From contig HG326877.1 in the NCBI GenBank assembly GCA_000470055.1, forward strand, positions 479,770-543,769: a stretch of 64,000 nt of DNA. The letters are read 5' to 3'. Position 1 is the stretch's first letter, and each line of letters opens with the position of its first letter. A model generated the notes under the pieces. The model was not told where the DNA came from. It did no database searches and saw only the letters and a list, made by a program, of their open reading frames with translations. Position numbers and translations under genes: made by a program. This document shows, piece by piece, positions 16,914 to 25,930 of this stretch. This stretch comes from Campylobacter coli 76339 (GTDB lineage Bacteria; Campylobacterota; Campylobacteria; Campylobacterales; Campylobacteraceae).

Positions 16914-17981
16914 TTATAAATTCTGCTCTTGTAACGATTCTGCTTGATAATGTGCTATTAAAGGTTCGATAACTTCATCAAAAAGTCCATCTTGTAAAAT
17001 AGCATCCAAACGATATAGGGTAAGATTGATACGATGGTCACTGATGCGATTTTGTGGAAAATTATAAGTGCGTATGCGTTCACTTCTATCTCCACTTCCT
17101 ACTTGGGATTTTCTCGCTTCACTTTCTTGAGCTAAGCGTTCGCTTTCTTGCATTTCATAAAGTCTCGCTTTTAAGACTTTCATAGCGCTTTCTTTATTTT
17201 TATGTTGACTTTTTCCATCTTGATTGACTACTACTATGCCTGTAGGAAGATGAGTGATCCTAACAGCAGAATCTGTAGTATTTACACTTTGCCCCCCGTG
17301 TCCTGATGAGCGCATAACATCTATCTTAAGATCATTGGGGTTGATTTCTATCTCTATATCGTCTACTTCAGGCATAACCGCTATAGTTATAGCAGAAGTG
17401 TGTATGCGTCCTTGAGATTCAGTTTGTGGGACGCGTTGAACACGATGTGTTCCACCCTCGTACTTCAGTCTTGAGAAAGCTCCTGCACCTTTAACTAGCA
17501 TGATAATTTCTTTAAAACCACCCACGCTTCCTTCACTAGAACTAACGATTTCAAGCTTATAGCCACGATTTTCAGCATATCTTGCATAAGCTTTAACAAG
17601 ATCACCTACAAATAAAGAAGCCTCATCTCCACCCGTTCCTGCACGAATTTCAAGAAAAATATTTCTTTCATCATTTGGATCTTTGGGTAATAATAAAATT
17701 TTAAGCTCTTCTTCGAGTTTGGGTTTTAGTTCTTCTAAATTTCTCAACTCTTCTTTTGCAAGCTCGCCAAGTTCGGTATCATTAAGTAGGGTTTTGTTTT
17801 CTTCTATGTTATCTAGAGTTTTTAGGTATTCTTTAGCTTTTAAGACGATAGGTTCTAAATTCTTTTGTTCTTTAGAAAGCGCAGTCATTTTGCTGATATC
17901 ACTGATGATATCAGAACTGCTAAGAAGAGAATTTAACTCTTCAAAGCGTTTTAAAAAAGGATCTAGTTTACTAGCTAACAT
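16914..17981 (-). CDS. prfA: Peptide chain release factor 1
   Basis: Recognises UAA and UAG stop codons and releases the finished peptide. The 355-residue protein has the catalytic GGQ at residues 229-231 ([10 protein letters not shown]) and the type-1 codon-recognition tripeptide P-x-T as PQT at 185-187 (the SPF of RF2 is absent). The ribosome-contact segment is [12 protein letters not shown]. It is last in the minus-strand group starting at ispDF, 16 bases after rpsT. Confidence 0.97.
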   Translation of the reverse strand: MLASKLDPFLKRFEELNSLLSSSDIISDISKMTALSKEQKNLEPIVLKAKEYLKTLDNIEENKTLLNDTELGELAKEELRNLEELKPKLEEELKILLLPKDPNDERNIFLEIRAGTGGDEASLFVGDLVKAYARYAENRGYKLEIVSSSEGSVGGFKEIIMLVKGAGAFSRLKYEGGTHRVQRVPQTESQGRIHTSAITIAVMPEVDDIEIEINPNDLKIDVMRSSGHGGQSVNTTDSAVRITHLPTGIVVVNQDGKSQHKNKESAMKVLKARLYEMQESERLAQESEARKSQVGSGDRSERIRTYNFPQNRISDHRINLTLYRLDAILQDGLFDEVIEPLIAHYQAESLQEQNL

Positions 17982-17997
17982 TAAAAATTATGAGAGA

Positions 17998-18261
17998 TTA
18001 TGCAATTTTATTTACTAAAAGAGCTAGGCGACTTACACGACGAGAAGCTGTTTGTTTTTTAAGAAAGCCACGACTTACCATAGCGTGAATGCTTTTATTT
18101 GCGATTTTTAAAGCTTCGTTAGCAGCGTTTTTGTCGTTTTGAGCAGCAGCTTCTCTTACAGCTTTAGTGATGTTTTTAAGTCTTGTTCTATAAAATCTAT
18201 TTCTTTCTGTTTTTTTGATAGTTTGTCTTGCTCTTTTTTCAGCAGATTTATGGTTTGCCAT
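17998..18261 (-). CDS. rpsT: Ribosomal protein S20
   Basis: Small-subunit protein that binds 16S rRNA. The 87-residue basic chain shows the family start [12 protein letters not shown], and the C-terminal [16 protein letters not shown] helix. AAGGAAAA ribosome site before ATG. A 76-base AT-rich gap upstream probably carries its own promoter, since pgpA in front belongs to a different function. Confidence 0.96.
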   Translation of the reverse strand: MANHKSAEKRARQTIKKTERNRFYRTRLKNITKAVREAAAQNDKNAANEALKIANKSIHAMVSRGFLKKQTASRRVSRLALLVNKIA

Positions 18262-18337
18262 TTATTTTCCTTTTTTGAAATTAAAGACTAAATTATATAA
18301 GAATAAAATTTAAAACTATATTAATTTAAGCAAAATT

Positions 18338-18838
18338 TCAAAATAAATTTATCAAGTCTTTATCCCAAAAGACTAAATCAAATTTAAGTAAAAAACCATA
18401 AATCACTGCACTTAAGAGCCCTGCAAACAACCCTGCTAGCATATCATCTAGCATAACACCAAGTCCACCTTTGGTTTTTTTATCGATTTTTCCTATGATA
18501 GAAGGTTTGGTGATATCAAAAATACGGAAAAACACAAAGGCCATAAAAAAATTCAGTAAAGAATTAGCACTACTTGCAGCAATAGCACACGCTAGAAAAA
18601 CCCCTGCAACTTCGTCAATCACTATATGTTTATCATCGTGAATCCCTGTTTTTCTTTCATAATCATCAATCACTCTTATACTGGCAATAAAAATTAAAAT
18701 GCTCAGTAAAAACAAGGTAGTGATTCCTAAGTATTTTAGTATAAAAAAAGCAGGAATCAAAGCCGCTAAAGTTCCAAAAGTCCCTGGTGCTTTTTTTGCA
18801 CATCCTGAGTAAAAAAAAGTTAAAAAAAGTTTTTGCAT
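18338..18838 (-). CDS. pgpA: Phosphatidylglycerophosphatase A
   Basis: Dephosphorylates phosphatidylglycerophosphate to phosphatidylglycerol in the inner membrane. The 166-residue protein shows the PgpA pattern: FFYSGCAKKAPGTFGTLAA near the start, the DDKHIVIDEVAGV acidic motif (residues 73-85) for metal binding, FRIFDITKPS and GGLGVMLDDMLAGL. Four hydrophobic segments are visible. It lies 9 bases after the ATP-sulfurylase-like gene. Confidence 0.93.
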   Translation of the reverse strand: MQKLFLTFFYSGCAKKAPGTFGTLAALIPAFFILKYLGITTLFLLSILIFIASIRVIDDYERKTGIHDDKHIVIDEVAGVFLACAIAASSANSLLNFFMAFVFFRIFDITKPSIIGKIDKKTKGGLGVMLDDMLAGLFAGLLSAVIYGFLLKFDLVFWDKDLINLF

Positions 18839-18847
18839 CGTTTCCTT

Positions 18848-20008
18848 TCAAACCATATAAGACATTTGATGAGTTTCTAAAAGCTTTTGATAAAATTCTT
18901 CATCGCTTTTGTATTCTAAAATTCCATCTGTTGCGAAAAGATCATTATAGATTTTTTGCAAATTTTTAAATCGATTAGGAAAAATAGAAGATAAGATAAT
19001 ACTTGAAACCTCTTTTCGCATAAAAACAGCAGGAGGTACAATGCCTGCTCTTAGCAAGTCTTTTAAAGACTGAGAATTATAGTGTAAATGATGATGGCAT
19101 CCATGAGGGCAAGAGCGAGTACTCACTATCATGCGGCATGCATCGCAAAATACAAATTCAGGCAAAACAATCACTTCTATATCATAATCTTTAGAAAAAT
19201 CATCCAGTATGGTTTTAGGTTGATTTTCATCATAAAACATTCCAAGTCCTGTGTGATTTTGTCCCACGACAAGTTTGGTACATCCAAGACTTTTAGCTAA
19301 AATGCTTTCTAGGCTAGGATTTAAATGAGCATGAAAGAGATTGATATCTTTAAGCGGGAAGATAAAAATTCTATCCGGTGGCAAATAACTTTGAATAAAT
19401 TTTTTCAAATAATTTTGTTTCAAATCAAAATCAAAGCCATTAGCGTCAAAAGATTCTACAAGAAAAACGACAACTAAATCCGCTTTATCTATAGTCCAAC
19501 GAAACATTCTTTCGTGTGCTCTGTGTAAAGGATCAAAACTTGAAACTATAGCGGTAATTTTATGAGCATTAAGATTTTCTTTGGTTTTATGAAATTCTTC
19601 TTTGATTTTTTGAATTGTGGAATTATAAATTTCTATCTCTCCTCCGATACAAATTTCACCCATATCATCTAAAGAACAAGTGTGTGGGCTAAAGATATTG
19701 GAAAAGTTTTTATTGTTTTTAAATTTGCTTTTAAGTGTGATATTCCCTACTGTTTTGTCATCAAGGATGAGGTCGATTTTACTCCCTATGCGAATTTCTT
19801 TAATGAATTCTTCTGAAACTTTTGGAGCAAAGGATAAGGGATAAGGAAAACTTTCTTTATTGAATTTACCTGTTTTTAAAATTTGTTTTGTTTCATTTTC
19901 ATCCATTAAGTGAGTGCAACTTCCAAGCAAACCTTCCTTTATGAGAGAAAGAATACCCAGTTCGTTTTTGTCTATAGTGATACTTTTATTTTTTTTTGCT
20001 GATTTCAT
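18848..20008 (-). CDS. ATP-sulfurylase-like protein with altered active site
   Basis: A 386-residue protein that aligns in layout with bacterial/archaeal sulfate adenylyltransferase: a PUA-like N-terminal domain (to about residue 145) and a nucleotidyltransferase domain. The HRAH (162-165) nucleotide motif is kept, and so is the zinc site Cys288/Cys291/Cys300/Cys304. But the sulfate-binding QxRN motif reads SSFD (156-159), the usual GRDHAG loop reads GQNHTG (249-254), and the later SGT region reads NSQ. It may act on another substrate. No other sulfate-assimilation gene is nearby. Its start overlaps the response regulator by 23 bases. Confidence 0.75.
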   Translation of the reverse strand: MKSAKKNKSITIDKNELGILSLIKEGLLGSCTHLMDENETKQILKTGKFNKESFPYPLSFAPKVSEEFIKEIRIGSKIDLILDDKTVGNITLKSKFKNNKNFSNIFSPHTCSLDDMGEICIGGEIEIYNSTIQKIKEEFHKTKENLNAHKITAIVSSFDPLHRAHERMFRWTIDKADLVVVFLVESFDANGFDFDLKQNYLKKFIQSYLPPDRIFIFPLKDINLFHAHLNPSLESILAKSLGCTKLVVGQNHTGLGMFYDENQPKTILDDFSKDYDIEVIVLPEFVFCDACRMIVSTRSCPHGCHHHLHYNSQSLKDLLRAGIVPPAVFMRKEVSSIILSSIFPNRFKNLQKIYNDLFATDGILEYKSDEEFYQKLLETHQMSYMV

Positions 20009-20873
20009 ATTTTTTCCTTTTTTCCCATAAAGACTTACGAGAAATTCCTAATTTCTTTGAAAGATCTGTATCAGGAAAGACATTTTGATAATTTAAAATG
20101 ATATATTTAACATATTCATCTATGGTTAAAATTTGATTACTGTCGATATTTTTTTCATTATCATTAAGGTTGATACATGGGAGTTCTAAATCTTCTATAT
20201 TTGAATTAGTGTGTAAAATAACGGATTTGTTCGCGATAAATTCAAGCAATTTTTCACGCTCTAAAGGTTTTAAAACTTGAAAATTACTTAAAAATAAAAG
20301 ATTGTTTTCTGTTGGAAGCTTCATCACTTTTTCTACTGAATTACTCACAGATAGATCAACATAAGAAAGAGTGATGTCGTATTCGTTGATATAATTAAAT
20401 ACAAAGGCATCAGCCGAACTTTGCTTGTTGGATTTTAAAACTACAGGGAGTTTTAGTTTTTTATAGTTGTATTCTGGAATTTTAACCGTTTCAAGTCTTG
20501 ATTTGATATAGCTTTTATAAGCTTTATTTAGTATAGAGAGTTTTTTGAAGTCTTGGTAATGCTTGATTTTTCGTATCAATTCTTCTATCATAAAAGGTTT
20601 TTGTATATAATCGCACGCACCGAGTTTTAAAGGATTTGAAACCGTGTCTGTGCTGATATAAGAAATAAGCAAAATAATAATACTATGTTTAAATTCCGTA
20701 ACTGCTTTTAAAAAATTACTAGTATTGGTAGAAAGTAAAACGATATCGTAGTATTTTTCAGGGTTACGCTCATCAAAGGAATTGATGATCTCGCAACTAT
20801 AACCCACATCGCTAAGTTTGATACTTATGCTTTGAGCTAGATAAATTTCATTTTCTATAATTAAAACTTTCAT
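19986..20873 (-). CDS. Atypical orphan response regulator (HP1021 family)
   Basis: A 295-residue transcription factor with a receiver domain (residues 1-115) and a C-terminal Fis-like helix-turn-helix (DLSKKLGISRKSLWEKRKKY). The receiver keeps the acidic pair ENE (7-9) and the late lysine in QKPF. However, the phosphorylation position holds Ser48 (DIVLLS) instead of Asp, as in H. pylori HP1021, also encoded next to ispDF. That family acts without a kinase and is linked to redox sensing and to control of replication initiation. I chose the ATG at 20873, which overlaps the ispDF stop as ATGA; another ATG lies at 20885. Confidence 0.85.
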   Translation of the reverse strand: MKVLIIENEIYLAQSISIKLSDVGYSCEIINSFDERNPEKYYDIVLLSTNTSNFLKAVTEFKHSIIILLISYISTDTVSNPLKLGACDYIQKPFMIEELIRKIKHYQDFKKLSILNKAYKSYIKSRLETVKIPEYNYKKLKLPVVLKSNKQSSADAFVFNYINEYDITLSYVDLSVSNSVEKVMKLPTENNLLFLSNFQVLKPLEREKLLEFIANKSVILHTNSNIEDLELPCINLNDNEKNIDSNQILTIDEYVKYIILNYQNVFPDTDLSKKLGISRKSLWEKRKKYEISKKK

Positions 20874-21985
20874 ATTTTTGTCCAATCAAAATATTTTAAA
20901 TTTGCACTTGCTAAAACAGCCATACCCTCTTTGCGTCCTATAAAACCTAGCTTTTCAGTAGTAGTAGCTTTGATATTTACTCTAAATTCATCGATATTGA
21001 GAGTATTTGCTATATTTTGGGCTATGGCTTCTTTAAAATCTTTAAGTTTTGGAGTTTGTGCCATCACGCAAATATCTACATTTACGAGTTCAAAGCCCAG
21101 TTCCTTAACTCTTTTATATGCCTCTTTTAAAAGGTTCATGGAATTTGCATTTTTAAATTTTTCATCCGTATCAGGAAAAAGTTCGCCTATATCTCCTAGA
21201 CAGGCTGCACCCAAAATCGCATCGGTTAAAGAGTGAGCTAAAACATCTCCATCACTGTGTGCTTTTAAGCCCATGGTGGGATGAATTTCAACCCCACCTA
21301 AAAGCAAGGGGCGTTCTTCTCCAAATTCATGAACATCAAAACCATTTCCGCAAAAGATTTCATTGCTTGGTCGAGGTAAATCAAGCTTTTTAAGATCTTC
21401 TTTAAAGGTTATTTTTCTAGTATTTTCTTCACCTTCAACAAACCAAATTTTTCCACCCACTGCAGATATAGCTGTACTATCATCTGTAAAGTCTAAATTT
21501 TGATTTAAGGCTTGTTTGAGTAAGTGAGTGCGTGAAATTTGAGGAGTTTGAATGAGCTTGATTTTTTCTCTTTGCAAGGCTTCATTTTCAAAAAGCGTAG
21601 TATCTGCGACTTTTAAAGCCGGAGTGATACAATCTGCTTTATCTAAATTTTCAATCAAACGATCAAACAAACTTTTGCTTACCAAAACTCTTGCTACATC
21701 ACTTACCATTACAAATTCACTGTCTATGACTTCTAGAGCTTTTTTTAAGGATTCTGCTCTAGTGGCGCCGCCTTCAACAAATTCGTAATTTTTAGCAAAT
21801 TTTTTCATGTAAGAAGTATTACTAGAAGTAACAACTATTTTTTTAAAAGGATAAAAAGTGCTTAAATTTCGCGTAGCATAAAGCCATAAAGGATCATCGC
21901 CAAGGCGTAGAAATTGTTTCTTTACTCCCATATCAAAGCGAGTAGAATTTCCAGCTGCTAGCATAATCAAGCTAAGATTGGCCAT
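20870..21985 (-). CDS. ispDF: Bifunctional isoprenoid enzyme IspDF
   Basis: Carries two non-adjacent steps of the MEP isoprenoid pathway in one chain, as is usual in epsilonproteobacteria. The N-terminal IspD half (about residues 1-205) is a cytidylyltransferase with LIMLAAGNSTRF and a RAESLKKAL segment. The C-terminal IspF half (from about 212) starts GNGFDVHEFGEERPLLLGGV, has the metal-binding SDGDVLAH and ends with IKATTTEKLGFIGRKEG. Total 371 residues. First gene of a minus-strand group and divergent from mrp. Confidence 0.96.
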   Translation of the reverse strand: MANLSLIMLAAGNSTRFDMGVKKQFLRLGDDPLWLYATRNLSTFYPFKKIVVTSSNTSYMKKFAKNYEFVEGGATRAESLKKALEVIDSEFVMVSDVARVLVSKSLFDRLIENLDKADCITPALKVADTTLFENEALQREKIKLIQTPQISRTHLLKQALNQNLDFTDDSTAISAVGGKIWFVEGEENTRKITFKEDLKKLDLPRPSNEIFCGNGFDVHEFGEERPLLLGGVEIHPTMGLKAHSDGDVLAHSLTDAILGAACLGDIGELFPDTDEKFKNANSMNLLKEAYKRVKELGFELVNVDICVMAQTPKLKDFKEAIAQNIANTLNIDEFRVNIKATTTEKLGFIGRKEGMAVLASANLKYFDWTKI

Positions 21986-22103
21986 TTTTTTCCTTTTATT
22001 GCAAATATTAGTTTATATAATGTTACCATATTATACACTTATAAAAAGCTAAATTTTATTATTTTATTAGTAAAATTGATTTTTTAAAAATTAAGGAAAA
22101 AAG

Positions 22104-23210
22104 ATGAAAGAGCAAATTTTAGAGAAATTAAAAAGCGTAAAATATCCTGGTTTTGATAAGGATATAGTGAGTTTTAATTTTGTAAAAGATATAAAAGTTG
22201 AAAATGAAAATGTTATCGTTGAGATTGAAATTGTTTCATCAAATCCACAAGTAAGCGAAGAATTACGTAAAAACATTGATGAAGCTTTAGCTTCTTTAAA
22301 TTTGAAGAATTTACAAATTCATATCATTACTCCAAAAATTCCTGAAGAAAAAAGCAATTCAAGAAGTGGTAAAAATATCGCCCCTCAAGTAAAAAATTTC
22401 ATCATGGTTTCAAGCGGAAAGGGTGGAGTAGGTAAGTCTACAACGACTGTAAATTTGGCTATTTCTATGGCTAAAATGGGAAAAAGAGTAGGGATTTTAG
22501 ATGCAGATATTTATGGGCCAAATATTCCTAGGATGTTGGGTGAAACTAAAACTCAGCCTGAAGTGGTAGGGCAAAGATTAAAACCTATTTTAAGTCATGG
22601 TGTTTATATGATGAGTATGGGGGTTTTAATCGAAGAAGGTCAAGGGCTTATGTGGCGTGGAGCTATGATTATGAAAGCTATCGAGCAATTGCTTGCAGAT
22701 GTGATTTGGCCTGAACTTGATGTATTATTTTTAGATATGCCTCCAGGAACAGGAGATGCGCAAATTACTTCGGCGCAAAGTATTCCAATTACTGCGGGTG
22801 TTTGTGTAAGTACTCCACAAACCGTTTCTTTAGATGATAGTAAAAGGGCTTTAGATATGTTTAACAAACTTCACATTCCAATCGCAGGTGTGATAGAAAA
22901 TATGAGCGGCTTTTTATGTCCTGATAATGGCAAAGAGTATGATATTTTTGGTAAAGGCACCGCAGAGGAGATGGCAAAAGCTTATAAGAGTGAAGTTTTA
23001 GCACAAATTCCTATAGAGATGATAGTAAGAGAAGGCGGAGATGAAGGAAAGCCTGTGAGTTTTTATCATCCTGAAAGCGTAAGTGCAAAGCGTTATTTAA
23101 TGGCAGCTGAAAAAATTTGGCAATTTATAGAAAAAATCAATAATGAAGGCGGTGCAGATAATTCTGCAATTCAACCCGTGATGAATGGAAAAAGTGCTTG
23201 TTCACACTAA
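22104..23210 (+). CDS. mrp: Mrp/ApbC-type P-loop ATPase, iron-sulfur carrier family
   Basis: Cytoplasmic ATPase of the Mrp/NBP35 family that helps load iron-sulfur clusters. The 368-residue protein has an N-terminal MIP18-like domain (1-80), the deviant Walker A GKGGVGKST at 105-113, LDADIYGPNIPR, and LDMPPGTGDAQIT. The family's CxxC cluster ligand appears as Cys272-Pro-Asp-Asn275, so the second cysteine is absent. Remaining cysteines are Cys234 and one near the C-terminal end (KSACSH). RBS AAGGAAAA. It lies 17 bases before dapD. Confidence 0.92.
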   Translation: MKEQILEKLKSVKYPGFDKDIVSFNFVKDIKVENENVIVEIEIVSSNPQVSEELRKNIDEALASLNLKNLQIHIITPKIPEEKSNSRSGKNIAPQVKNFIMVSSGKGGVGKSTTTVNLAISMAKMGKRVGILDADIYGPNIPRMLGETKTQPEVVGQRLKPILSHGVYMMSMGVLIEEGQGLMWRGAMIMKAIEQLLADVIWPELDVLFLDMPPGTGDAQITSAQSIPITAGVCVSTPQTVSLDDSKRALDMFNKLHIPIAGVIENMSGFLCPDNGKEYDIFGKGTAEEMAKAYKSEVLAQIPIEMIVREGGDEGKPVSFYHPESVSAKRYLMAAEKIWQFIEKINNEGGADNSAIQPVMNGKSACSH

Positions 23211-23227
23211 AATTTTAAGGAGAAAAA

Positions 23228-24391
23228 ATGATTATTAATACTAAAGAAGATTTTTTACTTTTAATTAAGCAAATTGAACAAAAAAATGGATATAGAAAAC
23301 CTAAAGCTTTTGGTATAGCAAGACTTGATCGTGGTCAGCTTAATAAAAATAAAATTTTACAAGCTAGTTTTGCTTTGGTAAATTATGAGCAAAATTTTGG
23401 TTCTGCAGCGATTATGCTTGAAGCTTTTATGCAAAGGGGTGTTGAGATTGATTTTGAAGCAAGTGAATTTGTACAAATTCTTAAGCTTGAGGATATTGAT
23501 TATGCGCTTGCTTGTTTTAAACCTTTTTTAGAAGAAGAGGGGCATAAAAATATCGATATTTTAAAGATTATCAAAGATAAATTTAAAGACGATGAATTTG
23601 CTTTTGTTTGTCTTTTTGAAGATAAAGAGCCTTTGAGTGTGGAAAGTGTTTATTTGAAACTTTATTTGCTTTCTACCAAAAAAGTTCCTTTAAGAAGTTT
23701 AAATTTAAATGGAGCTTTTGGGCTTTTAAGCAATGTAGCTTGGAGTGATGATAAGCCTATCGAGCTTGAGTACTTAAGAGAAAACGAAATGCGTTTAAAA
23801 ATGAGCAATCAGTATCCAAAAATCGATTTTGTGGATAAATTCCCAAGATTTTTAGCGCATATCATCCCTGAAGATAATACAAGAATTTTAGAAAGCTCTA
23901 AGGTAAGAATGGGTGCATCTTTGGCTGCGGGTACTACAATCATGCCAGGTGCAAGCTATGTGAATTTTAACGCAGGAACAACAGGGGCTTGTATGGTTGA
24001 AGGCCGTATAAGTTCGAGTGCTATCGTAGGTGAAGGTTCTGATGTGGGCGGTGGTGCATCGATTTTAGGTGTTTTAAGCGGAACAAGTGGAAATGCTATA
24101 AGTGTAGGCAAAGCGTGTCTTTTAGGAGCAAATTCAGTAACAGGAATTCCTTTGGGTGATAATTGTATCGTAGATGCAGGAATTGCAGTGCTTGAAGGAA
24201 CGAAATTTTTACTTAAAGATCGTGAAGAGCTTACTAAACTTAATCCTTATTTTGATTTTAGTCAAGAGATTTATAAGGGTATCGAGCTTAAGGGCTTAAA
24301 TGGACTTCATTTCCGTCAAGACTCTATCAGCGGAGCGATGATAGTGTGCTTAAATAAAAAAGCGATCAAGCTTAACGAAGCTTTGCATTAA
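23228..24391 (+). CDS. dapD: Tetrahydrodipicolinate N-succinyltransferase
   Basis: Succinylates tetrahydrodipicolinate in lysine and diaminopimelate synthesis for peptidoglycan. The 387-residue protein is the longer epsilon/actinobacterial form. It has a helical N-terminal domain, then a left-handed beta-helix with hexapeptide repeats (SKVRMGASLAAGTTIMPGAS, then GTTGACMVEGRISSSAIVGE and GGGASILGVLSGTSG). The C-terminal tail includes LNGLHFRQDSISGAM. Strong AAGGAGA ribosome site; probably co-transcribed with mrp. Confidence 0.93.
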   Translation: MIINTKEDFLLLIKQIEQKNGYRKPKAFGIARLDRGQLNKNKILQASFALVNYEQNFGSAAIMLEAFMQRGVEIDFEASEFVQILKLEDIDYALACFKPFLEEEGHKNIDILKIIKDKFKDDEFAFVCLFEDKEPLSVESVYLKLYLLSTKKVPLRSLNLNGAFGLLSNVAWSDDKPIELEYLRENEMRLKMSNQYPKIDFVDKFPRFLAHIIPEDNTRILESSKVRMGASLAAGTTIMPGASYVNFNAGTTGACMVEGRISSSAIVGEGSDVGGGASILGVLSGTSGNAISVGKACLLGANSVTGIPLGDNCIVDAGIAVLEGTKFLLKDREELTKLNPYFDFSQEIYKGIELKGLNGLHFRQDSISGAMIVCLNKKAIKLNEALH

Positions 24392-24409
24392 TTCGCTCTA
24401 AATTATCAG

Positions 24410-24433
24410 CAAAAGCCTAAAATTAGGCTTTTG
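24410..24433 (+). terminator. Terminator of mrp-dapD
   Basis: Stem CAAAAGCCT/AGGCTTTTG with a short A/T loop, 18 bases after the dapD stop and followed by TTATCTTAGTTTTT. Confidence 0.7.
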
Positions 24434-24500
24434 TTATCTTAGTTTTTCATCATACTTCTTTGAGTAAATTTTATTTGTAGTAAAATATAAGCAAGATCAA

Positions 24501-24519
24501 TTAGCACTCAAAGTGCTAA
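24501..24519 (-). terminator. Probable terminator of the his operon
   Basis: Perfect 8-bp stem TTAGCACT/AGTGCTAA with a 3-base loop, 18 bases beyond the hisI stop. The arms happen to match the start of a CIRCE element, but the 9-base spacer of CIRCE is missing and no heat-shock gene follows. Confidence 0.5.
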
Positions 24520-24536
24520 AAGATTAAAAAATCAAT

Positions 24537-25160
24537 TTATTCTTTATGTCTTTCTTTAAGTTTGGCAATCACATCTGAAAAACTTAAGTCTGCATCTGCA
24601 AGTAAAACACTTAAATGATACATCAAATCAGCCGCTTCGCAAATAAGTTCATCTTTATCTTTAACAGTTGCTGCCAAGGCAGTTTCCACGCCTTCTTCGC
24701 CGACTTTTTGTGCAATGCGTTTTGTTCCTTTTTTGAAAAGTTTTGCAGTATAGGAAGTATTTTCATCCGCATTTTTGCGTGAATTTATAAGTTTTTCTAG
24801 TCTTGCTAAAAAGACAAAATCTGCACTTTTAGATACATTTTCAAAGCAAGAAATATTGCCTATATGGCAAGTAGCTCCTATAGGATCAACTAAAATTAAA
24901 AGTGTATCATTATCGCAATCAAGGCTTAAATCAACGATATTTAAAAAATTTCCACTCTCTTCACCCTTCATCCAAAGGCGATTTTTAGTACGCGAAAAAA
25001 ATACGACCTTTTTGCTTTCTAAGCTTTTTTCTAAGGCTTTCTCATCCATAAAACCTAGCATTAAAACTTCACAGCTTTTTGCATCTTGTATTATGACGGG
25101 GATGAGTCCATTTACTTTTTGCCAATCGATTTTTTCGTTTAAATTTTGGAAATTTTGCAT
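24537..25160 (-). CDS. hisI: Bifunctional HisIE (phosphoribosyl-AMP cyclohydrolase / phosphoribosyl-ATP pyrophosphatase)
   Basis: Performs steps 2 and 3 of histidine synthesis. The 207-residue chain begins with the cyclohydrolase domain ([26 protein letters not shown] and the zinc motif [11 protein letters not shown]). It ends with the pyrophosphohydrolase domain, in which [20 protein letters not shown] and [13 protein letters not shown] are typical. Last gene of hisGDBHAFI, 2 bases after hisF. Confidence 0.96.
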   Translation of the reverse strand: MQNFQNLNEKIDWQKVNGLIPVIIQDAKSCEVLMLGFMDEKALEKSLESKKVVFFSRTKNRLWMKGEESGNFLNIVDLSLDCDNDTLLILVDPIGATCHIGNISCFENVSKSADFVFLARLEKLINSRKNADENTSYTAKLFKKGTKRIAQKVGEEGVETALAATVKDKDELICEAADLMYHLSVLLADADLSFSDVIAKLKERHKE

Positions 25161-25162
25161 TT

Positions 25163-25930
25163 TTATATCCTTATACTTACACCTTGGGTTTTTAAGTAGT
25201 TTTTTAATTCTTTAATATCAATGATTTGTTGATGAAAAACAGAAGCTGCTAAAGCCCCATCTACTCCGATTTCAAAGGCTTCTAAAAAGTGTTCCATCTT
25301 TCCTGCTCCACCACTTGCGATCAAAGGTACTTTGCATTCTTTTTTTACAAGGCTTAATTGCTCTAAATCATAGCCATTTTTGACACCATCTTGATTCATC
25401 ATATTTAGCACTATCTCTCCAGCACCCAAATCCTGTACTTCTTTAATCCATTCGATCGTATTTTTCCCGCTATGCTTGCTAGTGCTTTCATCACCTGTGT
25501 ATTTGAAAACTTTTAAATTTCCATTTTCATCTTTAAAGCTATCAATGCCCACTACAACACATTGCACTCCAAAACTTTTAGCCAAACGAGTGATAAGATC
25601 TGGATCATTTAAAGCAGGGGAGTTGATAGAAATTTTGTCCGCTCCATTGGCTAAAAGTTCGGCTGCATCTTCTTCGCTTTTAATACCGCCTGCCACACAA
25701 AAAGGGATATTGATATTTTTAGCCACCTCACTTACCCATTCTCTTGAAATGCGTTCTTTTCTAGCGCTTGCAGCAATATCATAAAACACAAGCTCATCGA
25801 TCCCGCTTTGAGAATAACGCTTTGCAAGCTCTACGATATCTCCCATATCTTTATGGTTTTTAAACTGTGTTCCCTTTACTACTCTACCATCTTTTACATC
25901 CAAACATGCAATTATGCGTTTTGTAAGCAT
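25163..25930 (-). CDS. hisF: Imidazole glycerol phosphate synthase cyclase HisF
   Basis: Cyclase subunit that works with HisH to make imidazole-glycerol phosphate and AICAR. A (beta/alpha)8 barrel of 255 residues. The catalytic Asp lies in [16 protein letters not shown] (Asp11) and the second in VVVGIDSF; later [12 protein letters not shown] and [13 protein letters not shown] hold the phosphate sites. Its ATG lies 19 bases inside the end of hisA. Confidence 0.97.
   Translation of the reverse strand: MLTKRIIACLDVKDGRVVKGTQFKNHKDMGDIVELAKRYSQSGIDELVFYDIAASARKERISREWVSEVAKNINIPFCVAGGIKSEEDAAELLANGADKISINSPALNDPDLITRLAKSFGVQCVVVGIDSFKDENGNLKVFKYTGDESTSKHSGKNTIEWIKEVQDLGAGEIVLNMMNQDGVKNGYDLEQLSLVKKECKVPLIASGGAGKMEHFLEAFEIGVDGALAASVFHQQIIDIKELKNYLKTQGVSIRI

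Noticed and set aside
24501..24519. CIRCE-like heat-shock operator (TTAGCACT...AGTGCTAA)
   Set aside because: The arms match the half-sites, but the spacer is 3 bases instead of 9 and no heat-shock gene follows. It lies directly after hisI, so a terminator is the simpler reading.
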